Assembly (NCBI GenBank): GCA_951230915.1
Contig: OX579635.1
Span: forward strand, 25,172,001 to 25,236,000
Length of the DNA: 64,000 nt
From: Antitrichia curtipendula
Taxonomy: Eukaryota > Streptophyta > Bryopsida > Hypnales > Leucodontaceae
Direction: 5' to 3'
The notes beneath the pieces were generated by a model that worked only from the letters and a program-made list of their open reading frames with translations, ran no database searches and was not told where the DNA came from. A program made the translations under genes and the position numbers. Positions 25,090 to 38,278 of this stretch are shown here, in pieces. Position 1 is the first letter of the stretch, and every line of letters begins with the position of its first letter.

Positions 25090-25340
25090 TCAACCATTCA
25101 CAATTAAGTAGAAAGAAGAAATTGTATTTGAAATAGAATTTAGACCTTGTTTAGGCATAGTAGAATAATTTTTTCCACAAACTTTGTGTTAAGAAGTTGG
25201 AAAATCAAAATAACTTTCAGCTCCAAAAATCCTTTGAGACTTCAAAACTCCAATCAAAAGTTTTAGATAAATTTTTGAGGGGGTTGGAAAAGAATTTTTT
25301 TTGACATTTTCGAACATCCTCTCTAAATGGTATTTCTCAT
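25090..25340 (+). repeat. Unclassified interspersed repeat E, copy 1
   Basis: Shares a colinear series of words with 63697-63950: CTCAACCATTCACAATTAAG, TAGACCTTGTTTAGGCATAG, CTCCAAAAATC, and GACATTTTCGAACATCCTCTC. Identity looks roughly 70-75 percent. This copy lacks the long foldback seen in the other. Confidence 0.7.
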
Positions 25341-27039
25341 TTATTTGTAGATTTATTTCTTGTATCCTAGAATTTTGCAACAAGATTATAGCATGAGATT
25401 CCAAGGGCTTTGTTGGGGATTGGCCAATGGTCCCAACCTTTCACCCACTACCCACTTTAGTCTTTGTCCTTGTGACTAGCATACCGTGTGCATTTTGGCA
25501 GCCCAACGTACCCTTTGAGTTGAAATTTGCCTAGAAAGGCCTATAACTTCTTCAATTGGCATGAGATTGAAATAAAAATTATATACCCACAAAGCTCATG
25601 TAGAACTATACATCCACAAAATATTTCAAACAATTCAAGTAAAATTTTAGCTCACATTAACCTATTGGAACTCCAAATTGTCCCTCAAGGGGACGGGGAC
25701 ACTGGGCCTTTAAGGGTTAAATTACAAGTACACTACAATTTAACAATTCCTAGACCATGAAATGTGATGTAGACAATGTTTTGGAGTTAGACCACTCCAA
25801 GTTGAGGATAAGTGCATTGAAGTTAGACAACTCCAAGTGGGCAGTCTATATTTGCCTATTTGGATAAGATGTACACTAGAACTAAAAATAGTTTGAAGTA
25901 TGACTTGGACTTTTACTTTAGTAAATAGTCAATAGAACCCAAAGTAGAAAGCTAAAGGTAGAAGGAACTTAGACATTTATGTGAATGGATGGTTATGAAC
26001 CAAAACAAAAGTAGAAGAAAATCCTAGTCTAAATCCCTAATTACTACTATCCCCTAGTAGAACATATGAAAGTTCAAGTAAAATATTATGATTTCAATTT
26101 TTGGTATAATTTTTTTAAATTATTTTTAACATATTAGCTATCTAAAAATTTAGTTTTTATTTCAATTGATGCCTTGGAATAAAAATTATGCCATCTAAAG
26201 TATGAATAGTGAAGTCAAAAGAACAAAAACAATACAAAAAAATGAAAAAAAAAATAGATTTATTTTATATTGAAGAATGTATTTTTATTTACTTAATTAG
26301 CTTACATATATTCTATTTGGATTATCAATGTGAAAGTTACAAAATTCTATTTTTTTCATGTATTCAAAGTATTTAAAAATAAATATATTTGATGGGATGT
26401 GCTTTTGAACTCAATTTTAGCAATTTTCAACAACAAGATTCACAAGATATAGATTGTTTATTTATGTAATCTTACAATTCATATTGATGTTTTTCAACTC
26501 CATTTTGGATTTCTTAACAATCAAGGGTTCATTTCTAAATTGTATCTACTTCTACTTAACAATTTTATAAAAAACAAAAAATAAGTTTCTACTTAACAAT
26601 TTTATAAAAAACAAAAAATAAGTTTTTTCTTTGAATTGTTTTTCTAGACTCTCATCTCAAACCTTGGCTCCATCATAAAAACATTTCACTTCAAAGTTTC
26701 ATACAACAAGATTTAAAGTGAAGAGGGTTCAAAGTCTTATAATCTACAGTGGAAATGATTGACAGAACAAATTGTTCCTTTTACCTTACACACTAATATC
26801 TTGCAATGTACAGGGTCAATTTTATTGAAATTTTTTTTTCATAATAGTTTAATACAAGATCCTCCATATGGACACGTAAAATAAAACAAAATTTTAAATC
26901 ATTTGCTCTTTGTCATGGAAATAGTAGTTTTGAAGGGGTTTTTTTAAAACATAGTTTCAAAACCTTAAGGAATAAGAGTTGATAGTATTTTAGTGTATAA
27001 AATATATAAAATGGAGCTCACACAACTACAACTATGTTA
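25341..27039. other. AT-rich intergenic DNA
   Basis: No gene seen. At 25686-25720 the text GGGCCTTTAAGGGTTAA, preceded by TTGTCCCTCAAGGGGAC, resembles one terminus of the TTAA miniature elements. A perfect 37-bp tandem duplication lies at 26551-26624. Confidence 0.5.
26551..26624. repeat. Perfect 37-bp tandem duplication
   Basis: The unit beginning TCTACTTAACAATTTTATAA and ending AATAAGTT occurs twice without a mismatch, indicating a recent event. Confidence 0.93.
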
Positions 27040-27515
27040 AGTTAAGGTAGAACAACCCATTGTAGTCAGATGATCCATAGTGGACATCTAGTGAATGACC
27101 CCATCATGGATTTTTAAGTTTGTGAGATTTTAGCTTCAATGCATGTCTTACATGACTGTCATGAAGTAGTTAGTGACTTCATTAGGAACTTCCAATTTTC
27201 CAATGAGATTTCATTGTAAGAATTGAGTTTTTAGGCCTTCCATGTTAGAAAATACTATGACTCCTTTAGGTGAACCAAATGAGCATGACGGATTCAAATT
27301 TTGTTGGTTCTAAGGTAGTCTACAGACTCTTATGGGCAATGATGCATTGGACACTTAAAAAATTCTTAGCAAATTCATAATCTGTCAAAAAAAACATAAT
27401 TTCAATTGCGCTCACTGTTTCTCACACTTAAACTATTGTGGGAAAAAAATTGAAAAATTTCAACAAACCTATGAGGTCAAATTCCTAAATTTTGACCACA
27501 ATAGGTTGTTTTAGC
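27040..27515 (+). repeat. Unclassified interspersed repeat G, copy 1 (about 475 bp)
   Basis: Colinear with 61160-61632 in direct orientation. Shared landmarks are AAGGTAGAACAACCCATTG, CATAGTGGACATCTAGTGAA, TCATTGTAAGAATT, GTAGTCTACAGACTCTT, CTCACTGTTTCTCACACTTA and AATAGGTTGTTTTA. No coding capacity or termini are evident. Confidence 0.85.
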
Positions 27516-28042
27516 TTATACAGTGAACTCATTCCGACCAGGGACCTATTCTTGTTATATAGGTTACTCTCTTTCCAATCAGCAAGAAAAGAACAATGAT
27601 TAATTATTGAATAGTTCCAATGCAATCATGGCGCATTATGATAGGTTGCAGACTTGATCAATTTTGCAACCAACTTGTGGTTGGAAATAGGAAGACCAAT
27701 ATGACAAGAATAGGTCGAAGAGAATCCTCAACTAAAAAATTCACAGTAATTATGTTTTGAAAAATAAAATTCTGAAAAAATATGGAATCCTTCTAAACTC
27801 TATTTTAGTATATGAAAAAATTCCTCCACTCAAGAAACATGTGCTCCAAATATGCATAATTGCTTAAATGGTCAGAGTGAGGTCGGCTACCTTACAATTC
27901 TTTTGTTGTTGAACTCCAATTGCAACTAAAATATCTTTTTTAAATTACTGAAAACATTAAGAAGAAAAGAAAAATGACTGCCAATATTAATCACTACACT
28001 AACGTCAGAGTATTGCAAAATCCATAGTATCATAACTTAAGC

Positions 28043-28107
<65 letters not shown>

Positions 28108-28297
28108 ATAATAGCTCCACAGAGAAGGCCAGATACACCTCATCTACAATTCTGCACCCAACAAACTATTCCACCAAGCTGATCTTATGTCTGGTCCTTA
28201 TCTCTAATGGCTACGTGCTATTGCGTAAGAAGTTACTTGCTTGGCTACATTTCATTTCATTCTATTTAGTGTTGCTTCTCAAATAGTGTCACTCTTG
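27516..28297. other. Intergenic DNA with a TTA microsatellite
   Basis: No gene seen. Holds the TTA run at 28043-28113 immediately before the PIF/Harbinger-like element. Confidence 0.6.
28043..28113. repeat. (TTA)n microsatellite, about 70 bp
   Basis: Near-perfect TTA trinucleotide repeat, turning to TAATAATA at its right end. Confidence 0.97.
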
Positions 28298-28495
28298 GAG
28301 CATCTCCATCGGGGCACACCATTGTTTGTCGAGCACGTTTTGGGGGGATCCCACCACTTAGAGACTTGCGAATTTGTCAACGAAGGCCACAACAAAAATT
28401 AGTCGCCACACCTCAAGCTACACTGTCTCGCGCATTTGACTCGTGCCAAGTTAATCTACCTGACAACATTTTCCTGTTTGCTAATGGTGTTGCTC
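28298..28495. mobile_element. PIF/Harbinger-like MITE, about 198 bp
   Basis: Starts GAGCATCTCCATCG and ends with the inverse of GAGCAACACCATTAG. The borders are TTG on the left and TTA on the right, compatible with a decayed TTA-type duplication. The interior is GC-richer than the surroundings. Terminal similarity to the element at 57045 supports the class. Confidence 0.6.
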
Positions 28496-31400
28496 TTAAA
28501 AATATGCGGCCATACTAAATAGAGTTTTTATCATCAATTATTATTGTAGGTTGTACTTCACCCCATTGCTACACCATAAATGGCAAAGACTACACTATAC
28601 AGGTGTTTGTAACACTATTCAAAGTTTAGAGAGAAACTCGATCATTGAGTAGTGTGGATTCCTTAATCATGAGAGCAACACTAATCAAAATTATCTCAAA
28701 TATTGTAAAGGTGTGTACTATGTAAGGACTACACTAAACATAATGAAGAGTGTCGTGGGGATAAAAACAAATGAAAATCTTGAGTTCATATTTGGAATTA
28801 TACTCGAAGAGGCATGGAAATAAAAAATAATCCACCTATAGAAGAAGGGTAGGGTAGGTTTTCACTTAGAGACCAAGGTCACATTTCCACTTCGAAAATA
28901 AGGGCGAGTCTCTGAGGCCAAGCGTATAAGTTGGTTCATCCAAAACTTTGTCTAATGTAGACTCAAATCCTCAATCTTTACAATTTTCAAAAGAAAATTA
29001 TAGTGGAAATTAATTGAATATAATGCACAGTAAAAAATGGACTAGTGGAAAATAAATTTTTTTTTTTTGCTAGTGCCTTATCCATGGTAATTGCTATGGA
29101 ATGAATTGTATATTTCTTTAAAATATAAAATCCAAAAAAAGAATTGTGTTAAACTCTTTCCAAATTACTATTTGAGGAGCACCTCAAGTAGTCTGATCAA
29201 ATCTCCCCCTTCCAAATGGACTCATCATGCCATAAAACTACATTGAGAAGATTGGATTTTAAATGTTGATCCAACACGTTTCATACAAAATAGGACAAGA
29301 GTGTAAAATTTGCTTTATTCTATATTTGATTAAAAGCAATCTATACCAAGATATTTTTCTAATTGATTTGTATTTGTTATCCTATTATCCTATGATAAAC
29401 AATGCAATATGTAAAGATTCTTCGTTTTTAAGTCTCTTTAAAATATTTGGTCACATGGTGAATTTAATGAGAACATAAATTGCCTATTCAATTTCAATTG
29501 ATCACCATGTTGTACCATAGTAACATTATGGAAGAGCTTGTCTTTGAGTTCATGGTTATTGTTCAAGGGTTGTGAATAAGCCAATATTTTTTAAAAATTT
29601 GAAAATTGATGCGAATGATATCTTCCATACTTTAATCCCTACAGTAGAAGTCCTTAGAGTAAGATGTAGATTTTGAATGGCTTTGGCAAAATAAATTATG
29701 ATGGGTAAAATGTGCCCATTATGATCTTTATTTTTGCAAGTTTTACTTTTTTCTCCATCTCTATGTGAAATCATTATTTACAACCTTGTTGAATAACCAC
29801 GTAGCATCAAGTAAGTACACTAATTACATTGTTGAAAAATAGAGAAAAATTGCTTTTTCAACATACTTAAATGCAGTTCACCCATTTCTTTTAGCTCTTA
29901 TAATATACTCTTGAAAACATTTACAATCAAGATAGTGGATGCCAACTCTCTTGGAAGGGAGGCAAGTTGGTAGAATCCAATTGAGATTTAACCCATAAAA
30001 CCTTTTTTAAAATCCGAAGTGGTTTTGGATGTTTTAGGCATCTAAAGTGAAGTATTTGATTTTGATTTTTTCCTCATTTGTTTTTTGAGATTGCAAAGTC
30101 AAACAAACTTGAAAGGGATCTCATTTTTACAAACATCCAACATTTGAATTAAATTTTTTTGTTTTTGTTTTTTTGTCCTACAATGGAATAAAACATAATT
30201 TTGCTTTGAAAATTTCCATACTTCTTCCTATCTTGAGTTTCTACTCAAATCTAGAGTCTTTAGTCTTTTCCCAAAGTAGAGTTTGAATTGTGGGGCTTTA
30301 AAGCTTGACAATGCCACATTGTCAAAAGCACATTCAACCTTAAAAAAACATCATGTTGCGATTTGCTCAGTCATATTACACTTACATTACTATAAGGCCC
30401 AAATGTTATAACCAAGACCCTTGTACTAATTAAAAATACAATCCTGTAGTTACATATTCTAAAAAGTGGATAAATTTTGATTCACAGACCTGTTTAGGTG
30501 CTGGTTTTTTTACAATTTGGGGAGTACTTTCTAATTTTCGACCACGGAACTCCAGGGTTAACTCTTCATGTCAGCCATGCAAAGTCACTTCAAATCAACA
30601 ATGCCATGCTGCATGTGCAAAATGAGAATTTACATTTCCACCTTAGGTTATAGAGGTACCTGATCCTGTCTGCAATACTGACCCTGCTGCAGTCAACAAC
30701 CCCAATTCCATGCACTGATCTTTGAATGGAAATGGGGTTGGCTACTTGTGGATTACGTTACAACTGAACCTCCCAATTTAATAGTACATAAGAAACTCAT
30801 AAACTTACATGGTCATAAAAAATTTGATGTCAGCAGTCTGTGGCTCTTGTACCCAAAGATGCCTGCACAACTTCGTACACCTCCTAAAGATCACTCTTTC
30901 GTTAAATATAAAGTTAGAATGCCGAAAGTACTGCAAATAGTATTCTGTAGTACCTTGCATGGCCTCCGGAATTGTCAGCATGTTTCAAAAGGAACTCGCA
31001 GCTCGCAGCTCGCATGCCTCGAAGTTATTGACGACGTCCGACAATCTCAAGACTTTCTCAATCTCGAGACAGTGGGCTGCACTAACGTAACGGATTCAAA
31101 ATTCACAAAGCAAACGTGAACGGGAGGACAAAGCGCAGCCTCAACAGGCACACGTGCAGCCAGACTCGTGTAAGTTACAAGTACAGGATGACGAGATCTC
31201 TCCCACTTCGCTCCAAAGGAATGAGTTGATGCTTCTTTTTTTTTACCATGATACTGAAAATGGTCAATGTTCCTAAAAATCAACTGAAAGGCGTGGTTGA
31301 ATCCACAGCAAAAATTAACTAGTACCCGTGAGATACCTCAGCAACCAACAAAAACTGTGTGCACGCATGCGTAGTGAGCACCCCCACCCACCTGCACGTT

Positions 31401-31853
31401 GAGCATGCAAAACAAAGTGGTTCCTTGAGCTGGACCATCCCAAACCGAAAAAGATTTAAAATGGTCCAGAAACTCTCAAGACCTAAGAGATATTACACAA
31501 ACGTTGAGGATTATGATAGAGACCTGATCTAGCCAGCAATCCTCAACGATCACCGGCCAACACTGGTACAATTAAGCATTGAAGTTCGAAGCATGGCAAT
31601 CCAGGGGGGAGCAGGTTCCAGCACGTGAATGCAATGGAGCTCATCAACCTCCCCTTCCTCTCCGGATTAGCATCATGCTGCAACACCACTTGGAGCACAC
31701 AATGGTCAATGTGACAGGATGATGATAAGCCAACTGCCAGTGAGTACTCCGCTCAGTACTCACCTGCAGATCGAGAGCAAGAACCCTGGTGCACCGATTC
31801 TCCGACTTTTTGTAGAAGTAGCAATTCCCTTGCCAGCTTTTGTGAATGGAGAC
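28496..31853. other. Intergenic DNA and 3' flank of the receptor kinase gene
   Basis: 28.5-30.5 kb is AT-rich without recognisable genes. From about 30.6 kb the base composition becomes balanced. A 123-codon plus-strand frame at 30748-31119 has no recognisable domain and is probably incidental. The part nearest 31853 should include the 3' UTR of the minus-strand receptor gene. Confidence 0.5.
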
Positions 31854-34800
31854 TCAGACGGGGGAGGCTTGGTTTGTAGGCTCCGACGAAGAAGTGGGCA
31901 GCTCCGTGCCAACTCTGCATCCTTCCAGCATGAAGACGACCTCCGTCATGGAAGGTCTGTCCATGGGATCTGGCGCAGTGCACAAGAGCGCCACTTTGAC
32001 AGCAAGCAGAAACTCCTCCCATTCCGAAGACTCGGGATCCAAGTCCAGCAGACTTGGATCGAAAAGCTCCGAGACTTGTCCATTTTGAAGCTGCCGCTTC
32101 ACCCACTTGACGATATCCTCATCCTGATTCGCAAACATCACGGGCCTTCTTCCCGTAAGAAGCTCCAGCAACACGATGCCGAAGCTGTAGACGTCCGCGG
32201 AACTGGAGAGCTGACCGGACATGGTGGCTTCCGGGGAGACGTAGCCCAAGGAGCCCACGGGCGTGGAAGACGAGGAAGGGTCGGTGGGCGTGACGGAGAG
32301 CTTGTCCAGGCCGAAGTCCGAGAGATGCGCCTCGAAGTCCGCGTCGAACTGCACGTTGTTGGGTTTCACGTCCCCGTGCACGATGGGCGGGTCGCACTGC
32401 GTGTGAAGGAAGGAGAGGCCGCGGGAGACGCCGAGCGCGATGAGGTGACGCATGGGCCAGTTGAGGACGTGACCGTCTTGCTGGGAGGCTTCTTGAAGCA
32501 AGGAAGCTAAGTTGCCGTTGGGCATGTAGTCGTAGACGAGGAGGCGGACATCGCCGTGGACGTAGTAGCCGCGGAGGACGGTTAAGTTGCGGTGCTTCAC
32601 CTTACCTAACATCTCCGCCTCCGCTTTGAAGAGGCTGTCTTCTACCGCGCCGTCTGGAAGCCGCCGCACTGACATAACTGTCCCATCCTGCAAAGACAAA
32701 TCCACATTCCCCCCGGACCCACCAAAAATATCATCAGCTAAAAAGAATCTTCATTCAAAAATCGATGCAACATACCAGAATGACAAAAAAAATTGAACAA
32801 AGATTCCGCAAACTAAGGATCTCAGCTAGAAAAAGCGCCGTGTGCAATACAAGTGTCAGACTTCCAATGAAAAGAAGTCGATGGAATTTTGAGACAGACG
32901 TTGCAAGAACATTGAAGCAATGTCAAAATACCATTGCAGAAGTCAAGAATCAAGATAAAAATCTCGAAAATCATTGCAGAAGCATTGAATACACGAGTAT
33001 TGCAGAGCCGTTGAAAACTACTCATGGAGAATCATTGCAAATTCAAGATTGCAGGTGGCTGGTTCTCTGATAGTACGTGTACCTGCAGAATGGCCTTGAA
33101 GACGATTCCATGGCGAGTGCGGCTCAAGACGTGATCCTCATCGAACTGCCCAGTCGCCTCTTGAATATTAGCCAGCGTGATCGGAGACCGGAACATGATC
33201 ACCTTGTCCAAAGGCGACCCCGGCGCGCTCAGCTCACCCGCACGATGCTTTCGCAACAACTGTACACAACAGAAACCACACAATGCAAGCACAGCCAACA
33301 CAAGCACTCCACCTCCGATGGAAACTCCCACAATCGCCCTCCAAGTCCAGAACCTCTCCCATCTCGGTTTTTTCTTTGCGCCGCCACAGTTGGAGTTCAA
33401 GGGACGTCCACAGAGGCCAATGTTGCCCTCAAAGGACGCTTTGCTGAACATCGCCCCGAGGACAGTGGGTATCTCGCCATGTAAATCATTCCAGGACACG
33501 TCCAGCAGCACCAAATTGGGGAGATTCTGGAGCGAGTTCGGAATTGTCCCCGTGAGGTTGTTGCGGGAAAGGTTCAGGGCTACCAAGGTCGATAAATTCC
33601 CGAGCTCGGGAAGAATCGCACCCGAGATTGAGTTCCCTTGCAAATTCAGCTGCTCCAGTCGCGGAAGAAGCGCAACTCCTAAAGGAATCTCGCCCGTGAG
33701 CCTGTTGCCGTGAAGATCGAGCGTTTGAAGATTGGTGCAATTCCCGAGAGATGGCGGAAGAGTTCCGTAAAGCTCATTTCCATACAACTCAAGAATCTGG
33801 AGGTTCGTCGCGTTACCCACATTCGCTGGAATCTCCCCGCTGAGGCGGTTATTCGCGAGAGCTAGTGTGGTCAGCAGGGGAAGCTTTACGAAATCTACAG
33901 GGATGCTACCATTGATGGCGTTTCCATCTAGAGAAAGCTCCCGTAAATTCGATAAACTGGTATATGACGTCGGGACGCTTCCCGTGAAGTTCTGCCCGCT
34001 CAAATTCAAAATCCGCAAATTCGCGCAATTGCCGAGCTCGGGGGGAAGCACACCGCTCAGATTGTTCCACCCCAATTGCAAAACCTGCAAGTTCAGAAGG
34101 TTTCCAAACGAAGCCGGAATCGACCCGGAGAATCCATTCACGCGAAGGTCCAGCGACTGCAGCTGTGTGCATTGTGCGAGATTGTCCGGAATCGAACCTG
34201 TGAGAGCATTCGAGCCGAGATCAAGAACCACCAACGATTGCAGGAACCCTAAATCAGTCGGAAGCTCGCCCTGCAGCTGGTTCCCGTCCAGCGCTAGTGA
34301 CTGCAGGTTCACAATACCGCCAAGCCCAAGAGGAATAGTCCCCGAGAATCTGTTTCCCGAGAGCGCGAGTACCCGCAAACTCACCAGTTGCGTCAAGGTA
34401 CTCGGCAGCGCGCCATCGAAATCGTTGAAGCTTAGATCCAGCGTTTGAAGGCTCCTCAGCCCGCCGATGTTCGCCACGCCGTCGGTGAAGAGATTCCGGG
34501 AGCAGTTTAGGGTTTGCAGCTGCACCAGATTCGACAGCGACGCCGGGAGCGACCCCGAAAGCGAGTTCACCGCGAGGTTCACCTCCTGGAGCGCCACGGC
34601 GTTGCCGATGTCCACAGGCAAAGGCCCACTGATGAGATTGTGGCCGAGACGTAGGATTTGAAGCGCCGGAAGATTGGTGAAAATATTGGGCACTCCGCCG
34701 GTGAGATTGTTGTTCGAAAGCTCCAGAATTTGCAGAAGTGACAAGCTGCCAAGCTCCAGAGGGATGAGTCCACTGAGCTGGTTGCTGCTCACGTCCAGGC

Positions 34801-35690
34801 GCTGGAGATTCACCAGACGCCCGAGCTCGTGGGGAAGCGACCCCGTGAGCAGGTTGCTGCCAACGGCGAGCACGTTGAGAGCGACGCATTTCGAAATTTC
34901 CACGGGAATGCTTCCGACAATCAAATTCGAGGTCAAGTCCAAGCTTCGGAGAAGAGGTACCTGGCCGATTTCGGTTGGTATGGATCCCACGACTCTGTTC
35001 TCGGAAATACTGAGCACTTGTAGAGAAGGACAACCCAGAAAAACTTCCCGCGGAATGTCGCCCGTGAAGTCGTTCTGGAAGAGGTAGAGCGCGTGCAAGT
35101 TACTGCAGTTGCCCAGCGACGCCGGGATGTTCCCGTTCAAGCGATTCGTGTGCACGTTAAGTCGCCGCAGCTCGCTCAAGTTGCCAATCTCGTCTGGACA
35201 CAAAATCCAAACCGACACCATAAGTTCTAACACTGCATTGCGCAAGGATCACTTACAGAAAATCAAGTTTTCGCAAAGGCTTTTTAGTTTGTGTTACATA
35301 CGTCCCAAGGTTTGACTTCGCATGAGTTTTTTATCAAAACAAATCTTTACATGCACTCTTACTGCTAAAACCTAAACCCATGAAAAAAACTTCGAACTCT
35401 GGAAAAACAAAGGATTGTTCAGTACCTGCAAGCGGGCCTTGCAATCCCGCATCCTGTAACCGAAGCTCGTAAACACGCCCCGCTTCGCAAATCACGCCGC
35501 TCCAATCACACGGCGCGGTACCGACGCCCGACACCCAGTTATCCAAAACGCCCTGCGAATCCACCAAGGCCGCCTTGACAGCCAACAACGCGGCCACATC
35601 CGCTTGCGCGTCTTGCCCTCGCACACACACCACCACTACCAACACCAGCAACAGCGCCAGGCTCAGGGCCAGCGCCCTGGCGCTTCCCAT
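31854..35690 (-). CDS. LRR receptor-like kinase, MUSTACHES / MUSTACHES-LIKE type, 3 exons, 1069 aa
   Basis: Exons 35690-35426, 35193-33083 and 32687-31854; introns of 232 and 395 bp. Splice sites are GCAG|GTACTG..GTCCAG|ACGAG and CTGCAG|GTACAC..TTTGCAG|GATGG. ATG 35690 starts a signal peptide of about 25 residues. Then come CDWSGVIC (about 61-68), about 25 LRRs with LxxLxLxxNxLxGxIP spacing, a Cys pair (GLCGRPLNSNC), a transmembrane helix (about 708-735) and a kinase domain to 1052. The domain ending LEGCRVG and the juxtamembrane SPITLANIQEATGQFDE match Arabidopsis At1g75640/At4g36180, as recalled from family knowledge. The usual VAIK Lys is Arg (R800), the Gly-rich loop is replaced by LSRTRHGIVF, and HRD is HGD (896-898); DFG (916-918) is kept. 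It should sit in the plasma membrane. MUS/MUL act in guard-cell symmetry and lateral-root emergence in Arabidopsis. The role here is inference. Confidence 0.95.
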
Positions 35691-36960
35691 CACCAACTCG
35701 CTCCGCTCACCTCATCCCCCGTCCTTGGAACGATCACCAATGCCGCAACCCCCCCCAAAAAAAATTCTGGACAACGCAGAAATCCATACACCACGCATTC
35801 ACCAAAGCTTTGTTCTGAGGTACTCCACAACCATCGCTTGATCCATATCCTCGGGATCACAACGACTCTCGGCGATCACAACGACTCTCGGTGAACGTTT
35901 GGGAAACATTCCAACCGACCTGGAGAGATAGATGCCTCTAGACAAGCCGATCGATCCATCCAGCACGAGACAAGCGGGAGGATCTCGTCGTCACTGACAC
36001 CCCCAGATGCGAGAAACGACCAACATCCGTGAGAGTGAAAAAAAACATTTACCACGAGCTTGCCAACAGGACGTCAATCTCGAAGCTCCCCCTCGTATGT
36101 ACAGCACTAAACAAATATGTCTTCTCCTTTGTCTCTGCCTCTCTGCCCCCGCCCGTCTCCCATCCTGACATACCCATGGCGAGGAGTACGTACTACCACA
36201 TGCACCCTCTGCCACCCCAAACGGCACGAAAAAACTCGCAACCACATGGACCGCCTGATCCAACGCTCTTCTCGTCGCCGACACCGGTACCCTTACTGTC
36301 AATCACTGTCGTCCCACCTGTTGGATACCCCAACCAAAAAAATTCAACCCCGAGGAAACAAACTAACACACACACCCTGACAAACACATCATACCACACA
36401 AGCTCTCTTCGATCAATCAAACCCAGCAACGGTAGCGTGAAGCTGACCTTGACGACTACCCCTCGTCACCTTCCCTGCTTCAACCCTTAGTCCTTCAATT
36501 CTCCTTCATTCCTTCCCCTGACGACAACTGACTCCATGCAAATGAGTCAGAGCCACGCAGACCCAATTTGATGTCGTTGCGAGAGCCGTGTCAGGACGCA
36601 AGCAACGGCCACCACAACGGCACCCGGGCGTCCACACATCGCCCTCACGGCACGCACTAGTGATGATCTCCCAGGCGTGCGAGGCCGGAGAGGCCTGGAA
36701 ATGATGAACTGGGGGGGATCCGATCTTAAATATAAGTTCCCTGAGAGAAGGGGATTCATGAGCGAAGTGTTGTGTGTTGGGTCTGTTCACGACTGATGAA
36801 TGCGTGGACTTGCTGCTTTCATGGCGACGGAGCTTTCTTTATTGTTGTGGAGGTTGCGGCGTTGTGCTTCGGCGATGGAGACTACGAACTGACGGTCGCT
36901 CGCTCGCTCTGTCTGTCTCTGTCTCTGTCTGTCTGTATTGAAGTCCCGCGATCGTCTGTA
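35691..36960 (-). promoter_or_regulatory. 5' UTR and promoter region of the receptor kinase gene
   Basis: GC-balanced, C-rich on the plus strand, with no repeat of the intergenic families. It carries a CT-rich tract (GTCTGTCTCTGTCTCTGTCT, 36909-36940), which is GA-rich in gene orientation, a common feature of plant 5' regions. A TATATTTAAG-like box in gene orientation lies near 36727-36737. An 18-bp tandem duplication (CGATCACAACGACTCTCGG type) lies at about 35855-35892. Start site and elements are not proven. Confidence 0.45.
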
Positions 36961-38278
36961 TGTATTCACTTCCATTCCGAAATGGAACGCCGGCGTCCAT
37001 TACGAAGTGATGTACGTCACGGTGCGGTGGCGCCGTGCCTGCCTGTGGAAGGGGTTGATTACATTTTTATTATTTATTCTTTTTTGAATTTCAGGGGTCA
37101 ACTCCTTTTCTAGAGGTTGCATGAATCGAGGGCGTTACCGCACTCTACTCTACCTTATAGGTCTGTAGCATTGGTGAAAACAGGAAAGCTGTACCCTCCA
37201 AAAACTGAAATAAAACTTAATAAGGAAGGGTCATCTGGCATCATAGGCCATGATATCCTGTCATGATATGGGATCTTTCTTCTTCATTTATATTCTGTTT
37301 GGGGGGTGGGGCACAAATGGAAAGACTTCAATTGCAGTAATAATTTTCAAAATTTTGAATATTAGTATCTTGGTTTTTGGGTTGGTTCTTACAAAGTCAA
37401 TTTATGAAGTCAAAGTTTCCGAAATATTTCCCATGTATTCCAAATGTTTGTCTTTAATCTTCTACAATTTGGATTTCAAATTAAAAATTCCTCGTTGCAC
37501 AAGAAATCATCAAAAAATGACTAGCGGATTGCTACCTTACTTAACTTCATTGCATTGCAAGGTGATTTAGAGTAAGCTAGACTCCATATTTGCTTCATAA
37601 AATTTTCTTGAAATTTTCACGAGTGAACCTAACATTATATATTTGTAAATAGTCAAAATTTGCATTTTTGTGTAGAGCAAAAAAATTTACTTCAATAGGG
37701 CTTGAAGGTTGTTGACCTTATTTTGTAAGAATTTTTTTTTAAAGTTCTTTCCACTTCAAAGGTTATAACGTCAACGTCAAATGGATTGAAATTGATAGTG
37801 TTGTACTTTTCTTCTTCCCAAACACCTTCGACCCTTCGGAAGGGTTTTTTGGGTTAGTGCGGAATAATGTTGGGAATTTTTTGACTTTCAGCTACTATAT
37901 TTTTAATTTCTATGTTGAATCATTTTTAAAATTAACAAGTAAAGTTGTTGTTTTCTATTTTTTATTCTAAATATAAGTTTTATAGACTTTTTCACTGGAT
38001 TTTTTTTCAATATTTTTGAATTGCAACCTGGGGGGTCCAATTCCACCAACTAACTTCAAACTAGACATTGTTTTTTCTACATTGGTGCAAAAACCAATCT
38101 CTACTACTCTGATGAAGCTATTGTAGTTAAATCTTGGGTAAATGGATGAGAAATATGGATGAAATACAATATTCCTTCAAAGTACGTATCTTCATTCTAA
38201 AAGAGCAACAACATCACATTATTTTGTATCAATCATTACAAGAAGTTTCGGCCTTCGAAGAGGTTGTTAACAGATGAT
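36961..38278. other. Intergenic DNA, no gene seen
   Basis: Composition drops to AT-rich after about 37.05 kb. A 106-codon plus-strand frame at 37250-37570 is not supported by any motif. One copy of repeat H lies at 37860-38110. Confidence 0.5.
37860..38110 (+). repeat. Unclassified interspersed repeat H, copy 1
   Basis: Colinear with 46850-47110. Shared words include TTTTATAGA, the segment leading to CAATTCCACCAACTAA / CAATTCCACTGGCTAA, and CATTG..GTTTAG-type downstream sequence. Strongly diverged. Confidence 0.5.

Noticed and set aside
30748..31119. 123-codon plus-strand frame in the 3' flank of the receptor gene
   Set aside because: No recognisable domain, no neighbouring exon, and likely within or near the opposite gene's 3' UTR.
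33867..34448. Long plus-strand and off-frame ORFs across the receptor kinase gene (also 34254-35033, 33177-33713, 31719-32510)
   Set aside because: They are shadows of the GC-rich LRR and kinase exons. The minus-strand frame carries the protein motifs and splice sites.
35855..35893. ACAACGACTCTCGG, resembling the start of plant 5.8S rRNA
   Set aside because: Only about 13 bases match and the following sequence diverges at once. It is better explained as an 18-bp tandem duplication.
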